Source: Asticcacaulis sp.
GTDB taxonomy: Bacteria > Pseudomonadota > Alphaproteobacteria > Caulobacterales > Caulobacteraceae
Assembly (NCBI GenBank): GCA_024707255.1
Contig: JANQAC010000001.1
Location: 2,200,919 to 2,264,918 of the forward strand
Direction: 5' to 3'
DNA: 64,000 nucleotides
A program made the position numbers and the translations under genes. Below, piece by piece: positions 37,338 to 46,952 of the stretch. The notes under the pieces are model-generated. The model saw only the letters and a program-made list of their open reading frames with translations. It had not been told where the DNA came from and made no database searches. Position 1 is the first letter of the stretch. Each line of letters opens with the position of its first letter.

Positions 37338-37625
37338 ATGGCCATCGATGTGGCAACCGTCAAGAAAGTGGCGTCGCTCTCCCGCCTGCGGGAAAGCGAT
37401 GAGCGCCTGCAATCGCTCGCCGGCGAACTGAACGGCATTCTCGGCTGGATCGAGCAGTTGAACGAGGTCGATGTCAGTGGCGTCGAGCCGATGACCACGG
37501 CTATCGAAATGCCGCAGCCGATGCGCGAGGACGTTGTCACCGATGGTGATAAGGTGCGCGAGATTGTTGCCAATGCCCCGAAGACCGTCGACGGCTTCTT
37601 CATCGTGCCGAAGGTGGTTGAATAA
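37338..37625 (+). CDS. gatC: Glutamyl-tRNA(Gln)/aspartyl-tRNA(Asn) amidotransferase subunit C
   Basis: The 95-residue small subunit that wraps around GatA and tethers GatB. It has the family opening [21 protein letters not shown], the [15 protein letters not shown] helix, the [11 protein letters not shown] turn and the C-terminal [24 protein letters not shown] lies eight bases upstream of the ATG. Two bases separate it from gatA. gatB is not in the window next to gatA. Confidence 0.94.
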   Translation: MAIDVATVKKVASLSRLRESDERLQSLAGELNGILGWIEQLNEVDVSGVEPMTTAIEMPQPMREDVVTDGDKVREIVANAPKTVDGFFIVPKVVE

Positions 37626-37627
37626 TT

Positions 37628-39112
37628 ATGACTGAACTGACCAAGCTGACTTTGAAGGCCGCGATCGACGGCCTGAAGGCGAAGACCTTTTCTTCCACCG
37701 AACTGACCGAGGCCTTTATTGGCGCCATCGAAACCGCCAATCCGGCGCTCAATGCCTATGTCGAGTTGACCTTCGACAAGGCGCGCGCGCAGGCCGCAGT
37801 GTCCGATGCCAAGCTGGCGAAAGGCGAGGGCGGCAGGCTGGAAGGCGCGCCGCTGGGCATCAAGGATCTCTATTGTACGGCGGGTGTGCGCACCACGGCC
37901 TGTTCGGGCATCCTGGAAAACTTCGTGCCGACCTACGAATCGACCGTGACGCAGAACCTGTGGGACCAGGGCGCGGTCATGCTCGGCAAGCTGAACATGG
38001 ACGAATTCGCCATGGGGTCGTCGAACGAGACCTCGAAATGGGGCAATGTTGTCAATCCGTGGAAGTCGCGTGGCTCGAATGCCGAACTGACACCGGGCGG
38101 GTCTTCCGGTGGTTCGGCCGCCGCCGTCGCCGCCGATCTGTGCCCGGCGGCCACGGCCTCGGATACCGGCGGGTCAATCCGCCAGCCGGCCGCCTTCACC
38201 GGCACGGTCGGGATCAAGCCGACCTATGGCCGCTGCTCGCGCTATGGCATGGTGGCCTTCGCCTCGTCGCTCGATCAGGCCGGCCCGATCACCAAGACTG
38301 TCGAAGACGCGGCCCTGATGCTGCAGGCCATGTGCTCGCACGATGTCAAGGACTCGACCTCGCTCGACCTGGCCATACCGGATTTTTCGTCCTTCCTTGG
38401 CAAGTCGGTAAAGGGCCTGCGTATCGGTATTCCCGATGAATATCGTCTCGATGGCATTCCGGCCGAGATCGATGCGCTGTGGGAGCAAGGGATTGCCTGG
38501 CTGAAGGACGCCGGCGCCGAGATTGTCCGCATTTCGCTACCGCATACCAAATACGCCCTGCCGTGCTACTATATCATTGCGCCGGCGGAAGCCTCGTCTA
38601 ACCTCGCCCGTTATGACGGTATGCGCTTCGGTCACCGCACCGATGCGGCGCAGTCCTTAACCGATGTCTACGAACTGTCGCGTTCGGAAGGCTTCGGCAA
38701 GGAGGTCAAGCGCCGCATCATGATCGGCACCTATGTGCTGTCGGCTGGCTTCTATGACGCCTATTATGTCAAGGCGCTGAAGGTGCGCCGCCGCATTGCC
38801 GAGGATTTCACGAAAGCTTTCGAGAGCTGCGATGTCATCCTGACCCCGGCCACGCCGTCCGCCGCCTTTGAACTCGGCGACCAGGTCAAGGCCGCCGATC
38901 CGGTGCAGATGTATCTCAATGACGTCTTTACCGTCACTACCAACCTGGCCGGTCTGCCGGGCCTGTCGGTGCCGGCGGGGCTGGATAGCCAGGGGCTGCC
39001 GCTCGGTCTTCAGGTCATCGGCAAGGCGCTGGACGAAGGCACGGTACTCAACATCGCCTCGGTGCTGGAAAAGGCTGCGGGCTTTTCGGCCAAACCGTCG
39101 AAGTGGTGGTAG
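37628..39112 (+). CDS. gatA: Glutamyl-tRNA(Gln)/aspartyl-tRNA(Asn) amidotransferase subunit A
   Basis: The glutaminase/amidase subunit that supplies ammonia to convert Glu-tRNA(Gln) to Gln-tRNA(Gln). At 494 residues it is standard. The amidase triad is visible: lysine in LGIKDLY (about 79), the cis-serine and nucleophilic serine in the [14 protein letters not shown] and [12 protein letters not shown] loops. The C-terminal part carries FRLPAG-like LPGLSVPAG. It ends in an intrinsic terminator. gatC-gatA form the operon seen. Confidence 0.96.
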   Translation: MTELTKLTLKAAIDGLKAKTFSSTELTEAFIGAIETANPALNAYVELTFDKARAQAAVSDAKLAKGEGGRLEGAPLGIKDLYCTAGVRTTACSGILENFVPTYESTVTQNLWDQGAVMLGKLNMDEFAMGSSNETSKWGNVVNPWKSRGSNAELTPGGSSGGSAAAVAADLCPAATASDTGGSIRQPAAFTGTVGIKPTYGRCSRYGMVAFASSLDQAGPITKTVEDAALMLQAMCSHDVKDSTSLDLAIPDFSSFLGKSVKGLRIGIPDEYRLDGIPAEIDALWEQGIAWLKDAGAEIVRISLPHTKYALPCYYIIAPAEASSNLARYDGMRFGHRTDAAQSLTDVYELSRSEGFGKEVKRRIMIGTYVLSAGFYDAYYVKALKVRRRIAEDFTKAFESCDVILTPATPSAAFELGDQVKAADPVQMYLNDVFTVTTNLAGLPGLSVPAGLDSQGLPLGLQVIGKALDEGTVLNIASVLEKAAGFSAKPSKWW

Positions 39113-39161
39113 CGAGAAACAGATAATATTGATACGCTGCCTCATGGCGGCCGGTCATTTC

Positions 39162-39193
39162 AAGCCTCCCGCCGGATTGCGGGAGGCTTTTTT
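39162..39193 (+). terminator. gatA terminator overlapping the next ribosome site
   Basis: AAGCCTCCCGC pairs perfectly with GCGGGAGGCTT (11 bp) and is followed by six T residues. The GGGAGG in the right arm is also the only ribosome site for the gene starting at 39195, so the hairpin would hide it. Confidence 0.78.
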
Positions 39194-39194
39194 G

Positions 39195-39571
39195 ATGTTC
39201 GGGCGCCTGGTGGTGGGGATGATGCTGGTGGCGGGTGCTGCCCAGGCGCAGACGGCCGTTCCGCCGCCACCCGCTGCGCCGCAGGCGCAGTCCTCGAAGC
39301 AGGAACTGGAGGAATTCGCCAAGGGATGCGCGGCGGTTTACCTGATGGCGGCGGATACGGCCAGGGGGATGACCTCAGCCAGGCCATGGTGCGCGGCGCC
39401 AGCACCGTCGATTATTACCGGCAATCGACGGGGCTGTCGCCGGAGCGGGTCAATCAGGATATAACCGATATGCGCAACAGGCTGACGGAAAGGCTGGCCC
39501 GAAATCCGCAACCCAGCCTCAAGGAACTGCGGGCCAACTGTGACGCGGCCTTTTCAACAGCGGGCCAGTAG
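39195..39571 (+). pseudogene. Small secreted protein, interrupted by a 1-nt frameshift
   Basis: About 125 residues when joined: signal peptide (MFGRLVVGMMLVAGAAQA), a Pro/Ala linker, then a helical domain with CAAVYLMAADT, ASTVDYYRQSTGLS and LRANCDAAF. The two cysteines flank the helical core. The frame is lost in the five-G run near 39373; adding one G joins TARG to DDLSQAMVRGAS. The same Cys...Cys layout and size recur in the next gene, so the two are probably distant paralogues. Function unknown. Confidence 0.65.
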
Positions 39572-39686
39572 GGCTAGGCGCAATTGTTTTACCCGCGCAA
39601 GCACATCCTTGCGGGAATTCCCGATTATGCCTTACCCTGTGTGCTGGCGTGATGCCTTTAAAGGAGCGGGTGAGTCCCGGTGTAGC

Positions 39687-40130
39687 ATGATGCGTATGAT
39701 CAGTACGGGATATGCGGTGTTAGTAATGGCTCTGCTGAGCGCGACAGCCGCCGGAGCGCAGGAGAGACCGGCGCCGACCACGCCGGATTCGGCAGCCCCT
39801 AATGATTCACCCAGCGATGCGCCCAGTGACGCGGATGTCGCTAATATGGCCCTGGTCTGCGTGGCGACCTATGACCTGGTTCTGGCCGGAAAGCCTTCCG
39901 GTCCGCTGGCGGACGATGCCGCCGATGCCCGCGATCTGGCGCGGTCCATCTATATTGAAGCCAGCCAGAGCGATGAAGCCACGGCTGACGATGATATCGC
40001 ACGGGGCGACAAGGCTTTGGCGACTGCCATTTCCAACGGCCAGGGCAATCTGGATGAATACCATTCGACCTGCGACAGCCTGCTGATGGATGATGACCAG
40101 GATAGCTCTGATACAGGCGCAATTTCCTGA
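39687..40130 (+). CDS. Small secreted protein, 147 residues
   Basis: Signal peptide ending near TAAGA-QE (about residue 24), a Pro/Asp/Ser-rich linker (PDSAAPNDSPSDAPSDAD), then a helical domain with VCVATYDLVLAG, SIYIEASQSDEATADDD and YHSTCDSLL. Two cysteines bracket the helical core exactly as in the gene before it. The C-terminus is acidic. The start at 39687 is chosen for the signal peptide; a longer upstream frame has none. No recognised family. Confidence 0.68.
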   Translation: MMRMISTGYAVLVMALLSATAAGAQERPAPTTPDSAAPNDSPSDAPSDADVANMALVCVATYDLVLAGKPSGPLADDAADARDLARSIYIEASQSDEATADDDIARGDKALATAISNGQGNLDEYHSTCDSLLMDDDQDSSDTGAIS

Positions 40131-40140
40131 TCATTCCTGA

Positions 40141-40419
40141 TTATCTGGCCGCCTGCGGCGCCAGCCAGACATCGGCTGTTTCAATGACTGGATAGACATT
40201 CATGCCTTCGGCGCCCGGCGGAATGACGGCGATCTGGTCCGGCGTCGGCAGTTTTTCCAGTTGGCTGGCCACGGCCACGCCACTTCCGATGAGAGTAGTG
40301 GCGAAGAGGGCCAGGCTGACGGTCAGGGCATTTATATAGGCCGGCACACGGGCCGGTTTGCGAAGGGCCGGCGGGTTCCAGTAAATCGAATAACTGCCGG
40401 GGTGGGTTGCGTCCAACAT
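40141..40419 (-). CDS. Small single-span membrane protein, 92 residues
   Basis: A short protein with one hydrophobic segment (about 29-52, INALTVSLALFATTLIGSGVAVA), a basic N-terminal part (RKPARVP) suggesting N-in topology, and a periplasmic tail ending WLAPQAAR. The ribosome site is weak. It is convergent with the preceding small secreted protein gene, with ten bases between stops. I do not recognise it. Confidence 0.5.
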   Translation of the reverse strand: MLDATHPGSYSIYWNPPALRKPARVPAYINALTVSLALFATTLIGSGVAVASQLEKLPTPDQIAVIPPGAEGMNVYPVIETADVWLAPQAAR

Positions 40420-40688
40420 GTTTAATCTCGTGCCATAAATCTGTAAGGCTCCGCCTCACCTTGTTCTTGGGGAGATTAGCCGTCTGGCTGTAAGAATTCA
40501 GTGCGCCCCAGATTTTCGGGAAATAGACGACCGGTCAGGGCTTTGGCTTGCTGGTTCCTTTCATCTTCTGCTCGCGCCCTGACGGTTTCCTTAAGCCGCA
40601 TTTAGTTGAATCTGTATCTAAAGCTTGTGTTCGTCGCGCTTTTGGGCACTATCGGCAAAAATGCCAGGTACTGGGACCGGAGAATACC

Positions 40689-42727
40689 ATGACAACCCCC
40701 GCCGCCACACATCCGAAGGAAATTACCGTCCGCGGGATTATCCTCGGTGTGCTGATCACCCTGATCTTTACCGCTGCCCAGGTCTATCTCGGCCTTAAGG
40801 TCGGCCTGACCTTCGCCACCTCGATTCCGGCGGCGGTGATCTCCATGGCCCTGCTGCGGTTCGCCAAAACGGCGACCATCCAGGAAAACAATATCGTCCA
40901 GACCATTGCCTCGGCGGCGGGCACCCTGGCCTCAGTGATCTTCGTGCTGCCGGGCCTGATCATCATCGGCTGGTGGAAGGACGTGCCGTTCTTCATTACC
41001 TTCGGCGCCTGCGCCATCGGCGGCGTGCTGGGCGTGATGTACACCATGCCGCTGCGCCGGGCGCTGGTATCGCAATCGACCCTGCCCTATCCAGAAGGCG
41101 TGGCGGCGGCGGAAGTGCTGCGCGTCGGCACCTCGTCGCGCGAAGGCGCGGCGGAAGGCTCTGCCGGTCTGTGGGCGGTGATTCTTGGCTCCGTCACCTC
41201 GGCGCTTTACGCCGCCGGGGCGGCCTCCAAATTCCTGGCGGCCGAAATTTCAACCTATTTCAAGGTCGGCAAGACCACGGGCGTTTCCGGCATGGCCGGG
41301 TCTTCGTCGCTGGCCCTGGTCGGTGCCGGGCACCTGATGGGCATTACGGTCGGCATCGCCATGTTCTTCGGGCTTTTCCTTGCCTGGGGCGTCGGTGTGC
41401 CGGTTCTTTCCACCTATCAGATTGATAGTTTCTGGCCACTGCATCTGGTGGCGGCGCATCCCGATCCGGCGCTTTCGGTAGCCGCCTATGCCGAACAGGT
41501 ACGGGCGGACCAGATTCGTTTCATCGGGGCCGGCGCCATCGGCATGGCCGCCATCTGGACGATCGGCAAGCTGATCGTGCCGGTGTGGGGCGGCCTGATG
41601 TCGGCGCTCGAAGCCGGCCGCGCCCGCAAGGCCGGCACTATGGACCTGCCGCGTTCCGAGCATGACCTGCCGGTGTGGATCGTCGGCCTGGTTATCATGC
41701 TCTCCATGGTGCCCGCGGGCTGGCTGCTGTTCGGTTTCCTCTCAGGCGGCCCCCTGACGGATCTGGCCTTGCCGCTGGTGATTGCCGGTGTGCTTTACAT
41801 CATCGTGGCCGGCCTGCTGGCGGCGGCGGTCTGCGGCTATATGGCCGGGCTGATCGGTTCCTCCAACTCGCCGGTCTCCGGCATCGCCATCCTGACCGTG
41901 CTGGGCGCCGCCGTCATCATCGGCATGATCGGCTACAGGTTCACCGGTCCCAATGTCGAAACGGCGCTGATCGCCTTTACCTTGATGGTGACGACCGTTG
42001 TGCTGGCCGTGGCGGTAATCGGCAATGACAACCTGCAGGATCTCAAGACCGGTCAACTGGTCGACGCCACGCCGTGGAAGCAACAGGTCGGCCTGATCAT
42101 CGGCGTGCTGGCCGGCGCCTGCGTCGTGCCGGTGGTGCTGAACCTGCTCAATAATGTCTGGGGCTTTCCCGGCGACCCGAATTTCCACGCCATCGATGTG
42201 GCCGGCGGCACGCTCAATGCGCCACAGGCCGTGCTGATCTCGACCCGGCCAAGGGCGCCATCGGCGGCCATCTGCCGCTGGGCTATCTCGGCATCGGCTG
42301 CGTGGTCGGCATCCTGCTGATCGCCATTGATGAAGGTCTGCGCCTGTCGTCCGCCGGCAAGTTCAGCCTGCCGCCGCTGGGCGTCGGCCTGGCCATCTAC
42401 CTGCCGGCCTCGGTGACGGCGCCGGTCGTGGTCGGCGCGGTGGCCGGCTGGATCTTCGTCAAGCTGATTGCCCGGATGAAAACGAAGGATATCGCCGATC
42501 GCCTCGGCGTGCTGGTGGCGTCCGGCTTTATCGTCGGCGAAAGCCTGTTCAATGTGGTCTATGCCGGCCTGATCGCCGGTACCAAGAACCCGGATATCAT
42601 TGCCATGCCGACCCCGACGCCCGAAGCCCTCGGCATGGGGCTGGCGCTCGGCATTGGCCTGGTCATCATTGTCGCCCTCTACATCTGGTCGGCCGGACAG
42701 GCGAAGAAGATCGGTGACCAGCCTTAA
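40689..42727 (+). pseudogene. OPT-family oligopeptide transporter, interrupted by a 1-nt frameshift
   Basis: About 679 residues when joined, with some 15 hydrophobic helices. Family markers: VRGIILGVLITLIFTAAQVYLGLKVG at the start, ATIQENNIVQTIASAAG, LPYPEGVAAAEVL, and the GLIGSSNSPVSGI loop. It should import peptides or metal-peptide complexes. The frame breaks near 42245-42252, where ACCCGGCCAAGG lacks one base; restoring it joins LIST to the AKGAIGGHLPLGYLGIG stretch. The C-terminal four helices (42302 on) are then in frame. A read error is likely. Confidence 0.85.
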
Positions 42728-42792
42728 GCCGCGCACGAAAATTTGCACAAAACCCGCTTTTCCAGCTCCTCAAAGATCGCTAAAACCACGCC

Positions 42793-43224
42793 ATGAGCAA
42801 TGTAGCCGACCGCCCCGTCATCAACCCCATCCCCGCCGATGGCATCACCTATTATCTGCACCCGCATCCGCGTTCGCCCTTTTCGGAGGCCGTTCAGGTA
42901 GGGCAGGTGCTTTACCTGTCCGCTATGATCGGGCTCGATGAAAACGGCAAGCTGGCCGAGGGCTTCGAGAACGAGGTCAAGTTCATCATGAGCAATACGG
43001 CAGATATCCTGAAGCGCTACGGCCTGGGCCTGGAGCATATCTTCAAGGCCACGGTCATGCTGACCGACATCACCAAGTGGGGCGAGTTCAACCGCCTCTA
43101 CAAGCCCTATTTCCATCCGGCGCAACTGCCGGTGCGGACGGCTTTCGGGGTCACCAACCTGGCCTATGACGCCACGGTCGAGATCGAGTTCTGGGCCCAT
43201 GTGCCGGTAAGTACAGAGGTCTAA
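42793..43224 (+). CDS. RidA/YjgF-family protein
   Basis: A 143-residue member of the Rid family, which hydrolyses reactive enamine/imine intermediates from PLP enzymes. It has VGQVLYLSAMIGLDENGKL, NTADILKRYGLGLEHIFKATVMLTD and the C-terminal ATVEIEFWAHVP. The arginine that binds the substrate carboxylate in RidA proper (PxRxAxxV near the end) appears here as LPVRTAFGV. Convergent with the flavin reductase gene, sharing a terminator. Confidence 0.88.
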   Translation: MSNVADRPVINPIPADGITYYLHPHPRSPFSEAVQVGQVLYLSAMIGLDENGKLAEGFENEVKFIMSNTADILKRYGLGLEHIFKATVMLTDITKWGEFNRLYKPYFHPAQLPVRTAFGVTNLAYDATVEIEFWAHVPVSTEV

Positions 43225-43254
43225 AAAACGCCCGCTGAAAAAGCGGGCGTTTTT
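43224..43254. terminator. Bidirectional terminator
   Basis: AAAAACGCCCGCT and AGCGGGCGTTTTT form a 13-bp stem over five bases, with T tracts on both strands. It separates the convergent RidA and flavin reductase genes, three bases from the latter's stop. Confidence 0.9.
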
Positions 43255-43256
43255 GT

Positions 43257-43808
43257 TCAGGCCACCATCTTCTTCACAAACGCCGCATAGCCGTCCATCC
43301 AGCCTTGCAGGAATTTTTGCGTCCCCTCGTTGAAGTCACCGCTCTCCGTAAAGAAGCCCTCTTTCACCGTCAGATAGATTTCCGGGCCAGAAAAGACCGT
43401 GACCCCGACCCCGCCCATGACCGTGCGCAGGTGTGACTGCATGACCGCGGTGCCGATGGCGCCGGGCGTGGCGCCGAACAGGCCGCCGGGCTTGTTGCCC
43501 CAGCCGTTGTGGCCGTTGGGTTTCGAAGCGATATCGATGGCATTTTTCAACACGCCGGGGACTGACCGGTTATATTCCGGCGAGACAAACAGAAACGCCT
43601 GGGCTGCGGCGATCTGCTGGCGGAATGACGCCACGGCCGGCGGCGGTACGTCTTCAAAGTCGGCATTATAAAGCGGCAGGTCGCCGATCTCGACGAATGT
43701 GAAAGTCAGGCCCGGCGTGTTCAGCCGTGTCACGGCCTGGGCCACCTTGCGATTGATTGAATCCTTGCGCAGGCTGCCGACGATAACGGCGACGGAAATA
43801 TCGGTCAT
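43257..43808 (-). CDS. NADPH-dependent FMN reductase-family protein
   Basis: A 183-residue flavodoxin-fold protein. The FMN phosphate loop is GSLRKDSINRKVA, followed by LPLYNADFED, SPEYNRSVPGVLKNAIDI and a KPGGLFGATPGAIGTA glycine loop. The family covers flavin and quinone reductases and chromate/azo reductases. The ATG at 43808 has AGGAG ten bases upstream. Confidence 0.9.
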   Translation of the reverse strand: MTDISVAVIVGSLRKDSINRKVAQAVTRLNTPGLTFTFVEIGDLPLYNADFEDVPPPAVASFRQQIAAAQAFLFVSPEYNRSVPGVLKNAIDIASKPNGHNGWGNKPGGLFGATPGAIGTAVMQSHLRTVMGGVGVTVFSGPEIYLTVKEGFFTESGDFNEGTQKFLQGWMDGYAAFVKKMVA

Positions 43809-43871
43809 GAGAAGCGCTCCTGTTGTGTGCATCCGTTATGGAGCGCGCCGTGGCTCCGCGTCAAATAGCGA

Positions 43872-44945
43872 TTACGCGAGCCGCTGCTTAAGGAAAGCCA
43901 GAACCAGAATCTCCTCCGGCGTCAGTTGTTCATACTGCGCCTGAAGCGTCTTGTCGATTTCGCCGGTGATCTGTTCGATCAGGCTGCCGTCGAGATAGGC
44001 GTCGATAATCTGCGGATGGATGTAGGATTTGCGGCAGACCGTCGGGGTGTTGCCGAGTTTTTTCGCCACATGCTCGATGGCGGCGACCACATTCTTTTTT
44101 GCCTGTGCTTCAGTGTCGTATTCCGCATAGTCCTGCAGGGCCATAGCGGCCAGAACCGTGCCGGTCCAGGTGCGGAAATCCTTGGCGGTAAATGCCTCGC
44201 CGGTGATCGATTTCAGATAGGTATTGACATCGCCGGAGGTGACATCGCGCACCACGCTGCTGTCATCGATATATTTGAACAGTTCCTGGCCGTCGATATC
44301 GGCGCAGGCCCGCACCACACGGGCAATGCGCCGGTCGGTCAGTTTCAGGTTCCATGCCTTGCCGGACTTGCCTGTGAACTGAAAGCGGATGGTGTGGCCC
44401 GAAACATCAACATGCTGGTGGCGCAGGGTGGTCAGGCCGTAGGACTTGTTGTGTTTGGCATATTCGCCATTGCCGACGCGGATCAGGGTCTTTTCGAGCA
44501 GAGTGACGACCGTGGCCAGTACCTTGTCGCGCGTCAGGCCGCGCTGCGCCATATGCTCGGCGGTGACGGCGCGGAGCTTCGGCAGGAACTCGCCGAAGGC
44601 CAGGATATGGCTGAATTTCGAGTTGTCCCTGATGGAACGCCAGTCGGGATGATAGCGGTATTGCTTGCGGCCCCTGGCATCGAGGCCGGTCGCCTGGATA
44701 TGACCATTGGCATGGGGACAGATCCAGACCTTCGTATAGGCCGGCGGAATGGCCAGTTTGCGAATGCGGGCGATGACCGCCTCGTCACGGATGCGCTCGC
44801 CTTTGGTATCGAAGAAATGGAAATGCTTGCCGTAGCGCTTGCGCGTAAAGCCGGGCTTTGAATCGCTGACATAGCGCAGGCCCTGCGAACGGGCCTGGGC
44901 TTCGCAGCCGTTGAGATCAAGATCGAGGAGGGCGGCGGTTTTCAT
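43872..44945 (-). CDS. DNA topoisomerase IB (poxvirus/eukaryote type)
   Basis: A 357-residue type IB topoisomerase, relaxing DNA through a 3'-phosphotyrosyl bond. The N-terminal cap has SDSKPGFTRKRYGKHFHFFD. The catalytic domain carries LRHQHVDVSGHTIRF, GKSGKAWNL, KDFRTWTGTVLAAMAL (the arginine/histidine region) and the active tyrosine Tyr308 in CRKSYIHP. Bacteria have this enzyme sporadically. It is near the Ku/LigD pair, with one gene between. Confidence 0.92.
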   Translation of the reverse strand: MKTAALLDLDLNGCEAQARSQGLRYVSDSKPGFTRKRYGKHFHFFDTKGERIRDEAVIARIRKLAIPPAYTKVWICPHANGHIQATGLDARGRKQYRYHPDWRSIRDNSKFSHILAFGEFLPKLRAVTAEHMAQRGLTRDKVLATVVTLLEKTLIRVGNGEYAKHNKSYGLTTLRHQHVDVSGHTIRFQFTGKSGKAWNLKLTDRRIARVVRACADIDGQELFKYIDDSSVVRDVTSGDVNTYLKSITGEAFTAKDFRTWTGTVLAAMALQDYAEYDTEAQAKKNVVAAIEHVAKKLGNTPTVCRKSYIHPQIIDAYLDGSLIEQITGEIDKTLQAQYEQLTPEEILVLAFLKQRLA

Positions 44946-45067
44946 GCCCGTACGGTGAAACGCGGGCTGCGGGAAAGCGATGGGGAGATGCGCGGAATTT
45001 TATAGGCGGCGCGTAAATCCCGTGGCATGGTATCGCCCGTCCGGGGCAATATCACAGGAGTCACACT

Positions 45068-45967
45068 ATGACCAAACCAGATATGCCGCAGGCGAGTGAT
45101 TTCAGGCCGGAAGTGCTGAAGCTGTTCGACAAGTATGTGCATGGCCTGATCGACCGGCGCGGATTCCTCAATCGTAGCGCCCGCTATACGGCCGGCGCCG
45201 CCGGGGCAGCGGCGACGCTTGCGGCCCTGTCACCGGACTTCGCCCGCGCCCAGCAGGTCAAACCGGATGATGCCCGCCTGAAAACGGACTGGATCGAGAT
45301 CGCCTCGCCCAACGGTTACGGCACGATCAAAGCCTATGTGGTGCGTCCGGCGCAAACAGACAAACACCTGCCGGCGGTGCTGGTGGCGCACGAGAACCGC
45401 GGCCTGAATCCGCATATTGAGGATATCGCCCGCCGCCTGGCGCTGGAAAATTTTATCGCCATCGCGCCGGATGCCCTGACCCCGCTCGGCGGTTATCCCG
45501 GAGACGAGGACAAGGCACGGGAAACCTTCGGCAAGCTCGATCAGGCGAAGACGCGCGAGGATTTCGTGGCGGCGGCCGGCTTTGCGCTCAAGGTCGAAGG
45601 CGGCAATGGGGCGCTCGGCGTAGTCGGTTTCTGCTACGGCGGCGGCATTGCCAATTTGCTGGCCACCCGCATTCCCGAACTCAAGGCCGCGGTGCCGTTT
45701 TACGGTGCGCCGCCGCCGCTTGAGGCCGTGCCTAATATCAAGGCCGAACTGTTGCTCAATTTCGCCGGCAATGATGAGCGGGTTAATGCGCAATGGCCGG
45801 CCTATGAGGCGGCGCTCAAGGCGGCAGCCATCCGCTATCATGCCTTTGTCTATGACGGCGTCGAGCACGGCTTCAATAATGACACGACGCCGCGTTTCAA
45901 TCAGGAGGCGGCGAAGCTGGCCTGGACCCGCACGCTGGAACTCTTCAACCGCACCTTGCGCGCCTGA
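45068..45967 (+). CDS. Dienelactone hydrolase-family protein, Tat-exported
   Basis: A 299-residue alpha/beta hydrolase. The N-terminus has a twin-arginine signal (RRGFL at 30-34, then an Ala/Gly-rich hydrophobic stretch ending ARA-QQ near residue 62). The nucleophile is a cysteine in GFCYGGGIA, as in dienelactone hydrolases; the aspartate is in NFAGNDERVN and the histidine in GVEHGFNND. The conserved VAHENRGLNPHIEDIARRLA stretch and NVLAPDAL-like IAIAPDAL complete the family pattern. The substrate is unknown. Confidence 0.9.
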   Translation: MTKPDMPQASDFRPEVLKLFDKYVHGLIDRRGFLNRSARYTAGAAGAAATLAALSPDFARAQQVKPDDARLKTDWIEIASPNGYGTIKAYVVRPAQTDKHLPAVLVAHENRGLNPHIEDIARRLALENFIAIAPDALTPLGGYPGDEDKARETFGKLDQAKTREDFVAAAGFALKVEGGNGALGVVGFCYGGGIANLLATRIPELKAAVPFYGAPPPLEAVPNIKAELLLNFAGNDERVNAQWPAYEAALKAAAIRYHAFVYDGVEHGFNNDTTPRFNQEAAKLAWTRTLELFNRTLRA

Positions 45968-46052
45968 TCACTTATTTATGGGCGCTCCGGGCTTTCCTCC
46001 TGCGATCCTTACCCCGGTGGGGATAGTTTGGAGGAAATAAAGGAGCGTTCCC

Positions 46053-46952
46053 ATGGCCTTGCGTCCTTACTGGAGCGGCACCATCCGGCTGTCGCTGGTC
46101 TCCCTGCCGGTCAATATGTATCTGGCGGTCAATCGCCAGCGTACCATCGCCTTTCATGAAATCTACAAGCCGACCGGCGAGCGGGTGCATCACGCCCTGA
46201 TGGCCGGAGACAAGCAGGTGGACCGCGACGACCTGGTCAAGGGCTATGAGGTCGAGAAGGGCGAATATGTCCTGATCGAACCGGAAGAGATCAAGGAACT
46301 GAAAATTCCCTCCAGCAAGGTGCTGGATATCGCCGAGTTCGTCGGCGTTGATGAGATCGATGATGTCTATGTCGAGACGCCTTATTTTATTGCGCCAGAT
46401 GGCAAGGGCAATGATACGACCTTTTCGGTCATCCGTGATGCTTTGCGCGCGGCGAAGAAGGTGGCGGTCGGGCAACTGGCGATCGGCGGCCGCGAACGGC
46501 TATGCCGGATCAGACCCTTCGGCAGCGGTATGGTGCTGGAGACCCTGCGCTATGAAGAGGAACTGCGCGAGGATGACCCGTATTTCGATGACATCCGCGA
46601 CCGAAAGCCCGACAGCGAGGAGGTGGAACTGGCGCAGGAGCTGATCAGGCGCAAGACGAAGCGTTTTGACCCTGGCCAGTTCCATGACCATTACCGCGAA
46701 GCGCTTCAGGAACTGATCAATGCCCGCATCGAGCACCGCGAACCGCGCGAGGTGATGGAAGACAAGCCGACCGCCAAGGTGATCAACTTGATGGATGCGT
46801 TGCGGCAGTCCTTGCGAGAAAAAGACGGCGACGAACCGGCTGTTGAGAAGGAGAAGCCGGCCCGTAAGGCGCCGGTCAGGTCACGCACGCGCAAGGCCAC
46901 GCCGCCGAAGTCGGACAAGCCGAAAAAGACGCCAACCCGAAAGGCGGGGTAG
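46053..46952 (+). CDS. ku: Non-homologous end-joining protein Ku
   Basis: A 299-residue bacterial Ku, a homodimeric ring that binds DNA ends and recruits LigD. The core has YWSGTIRLSLVSLPVNMYLA, KPTGERVHHALMAGDKQVDRDDLVKGYE and YFIAPDGKGND. The C-terminal 50 residues form the basic tail (RKAPVRSRTRKATPPKS) typical of bacterial Ku. AAGGAGCG lies before the ATG. The stop TAG directly abuts the ligD ATG. Confidence 0.96.
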   Translation: MALRPYWSGTIRLSLVSLPVNMYLAVNRQRTIAFHEIYKPTGERVHHALMAGDKQVDRDDLVKGYEVEKGEYVLIEPEEIKELKIPSSKVLDIAEFVGVDEIDDVYVETPYFIAPDGKGNDTTFSVIRDALRAAKKVAVGQLAIGGRERLCRIRPFGSGMVLETLRYEEELREDDPYFDDIRDRKPDSEEVELAQELIRRKTKRFDPGQFHDHYREALQELINARIEHREPREVMEDKPTAKVINLMDALRQSLREKDGDEPAVEKEKPARKAPVRSRTRKATPPKSDKPKKTPTRKAG

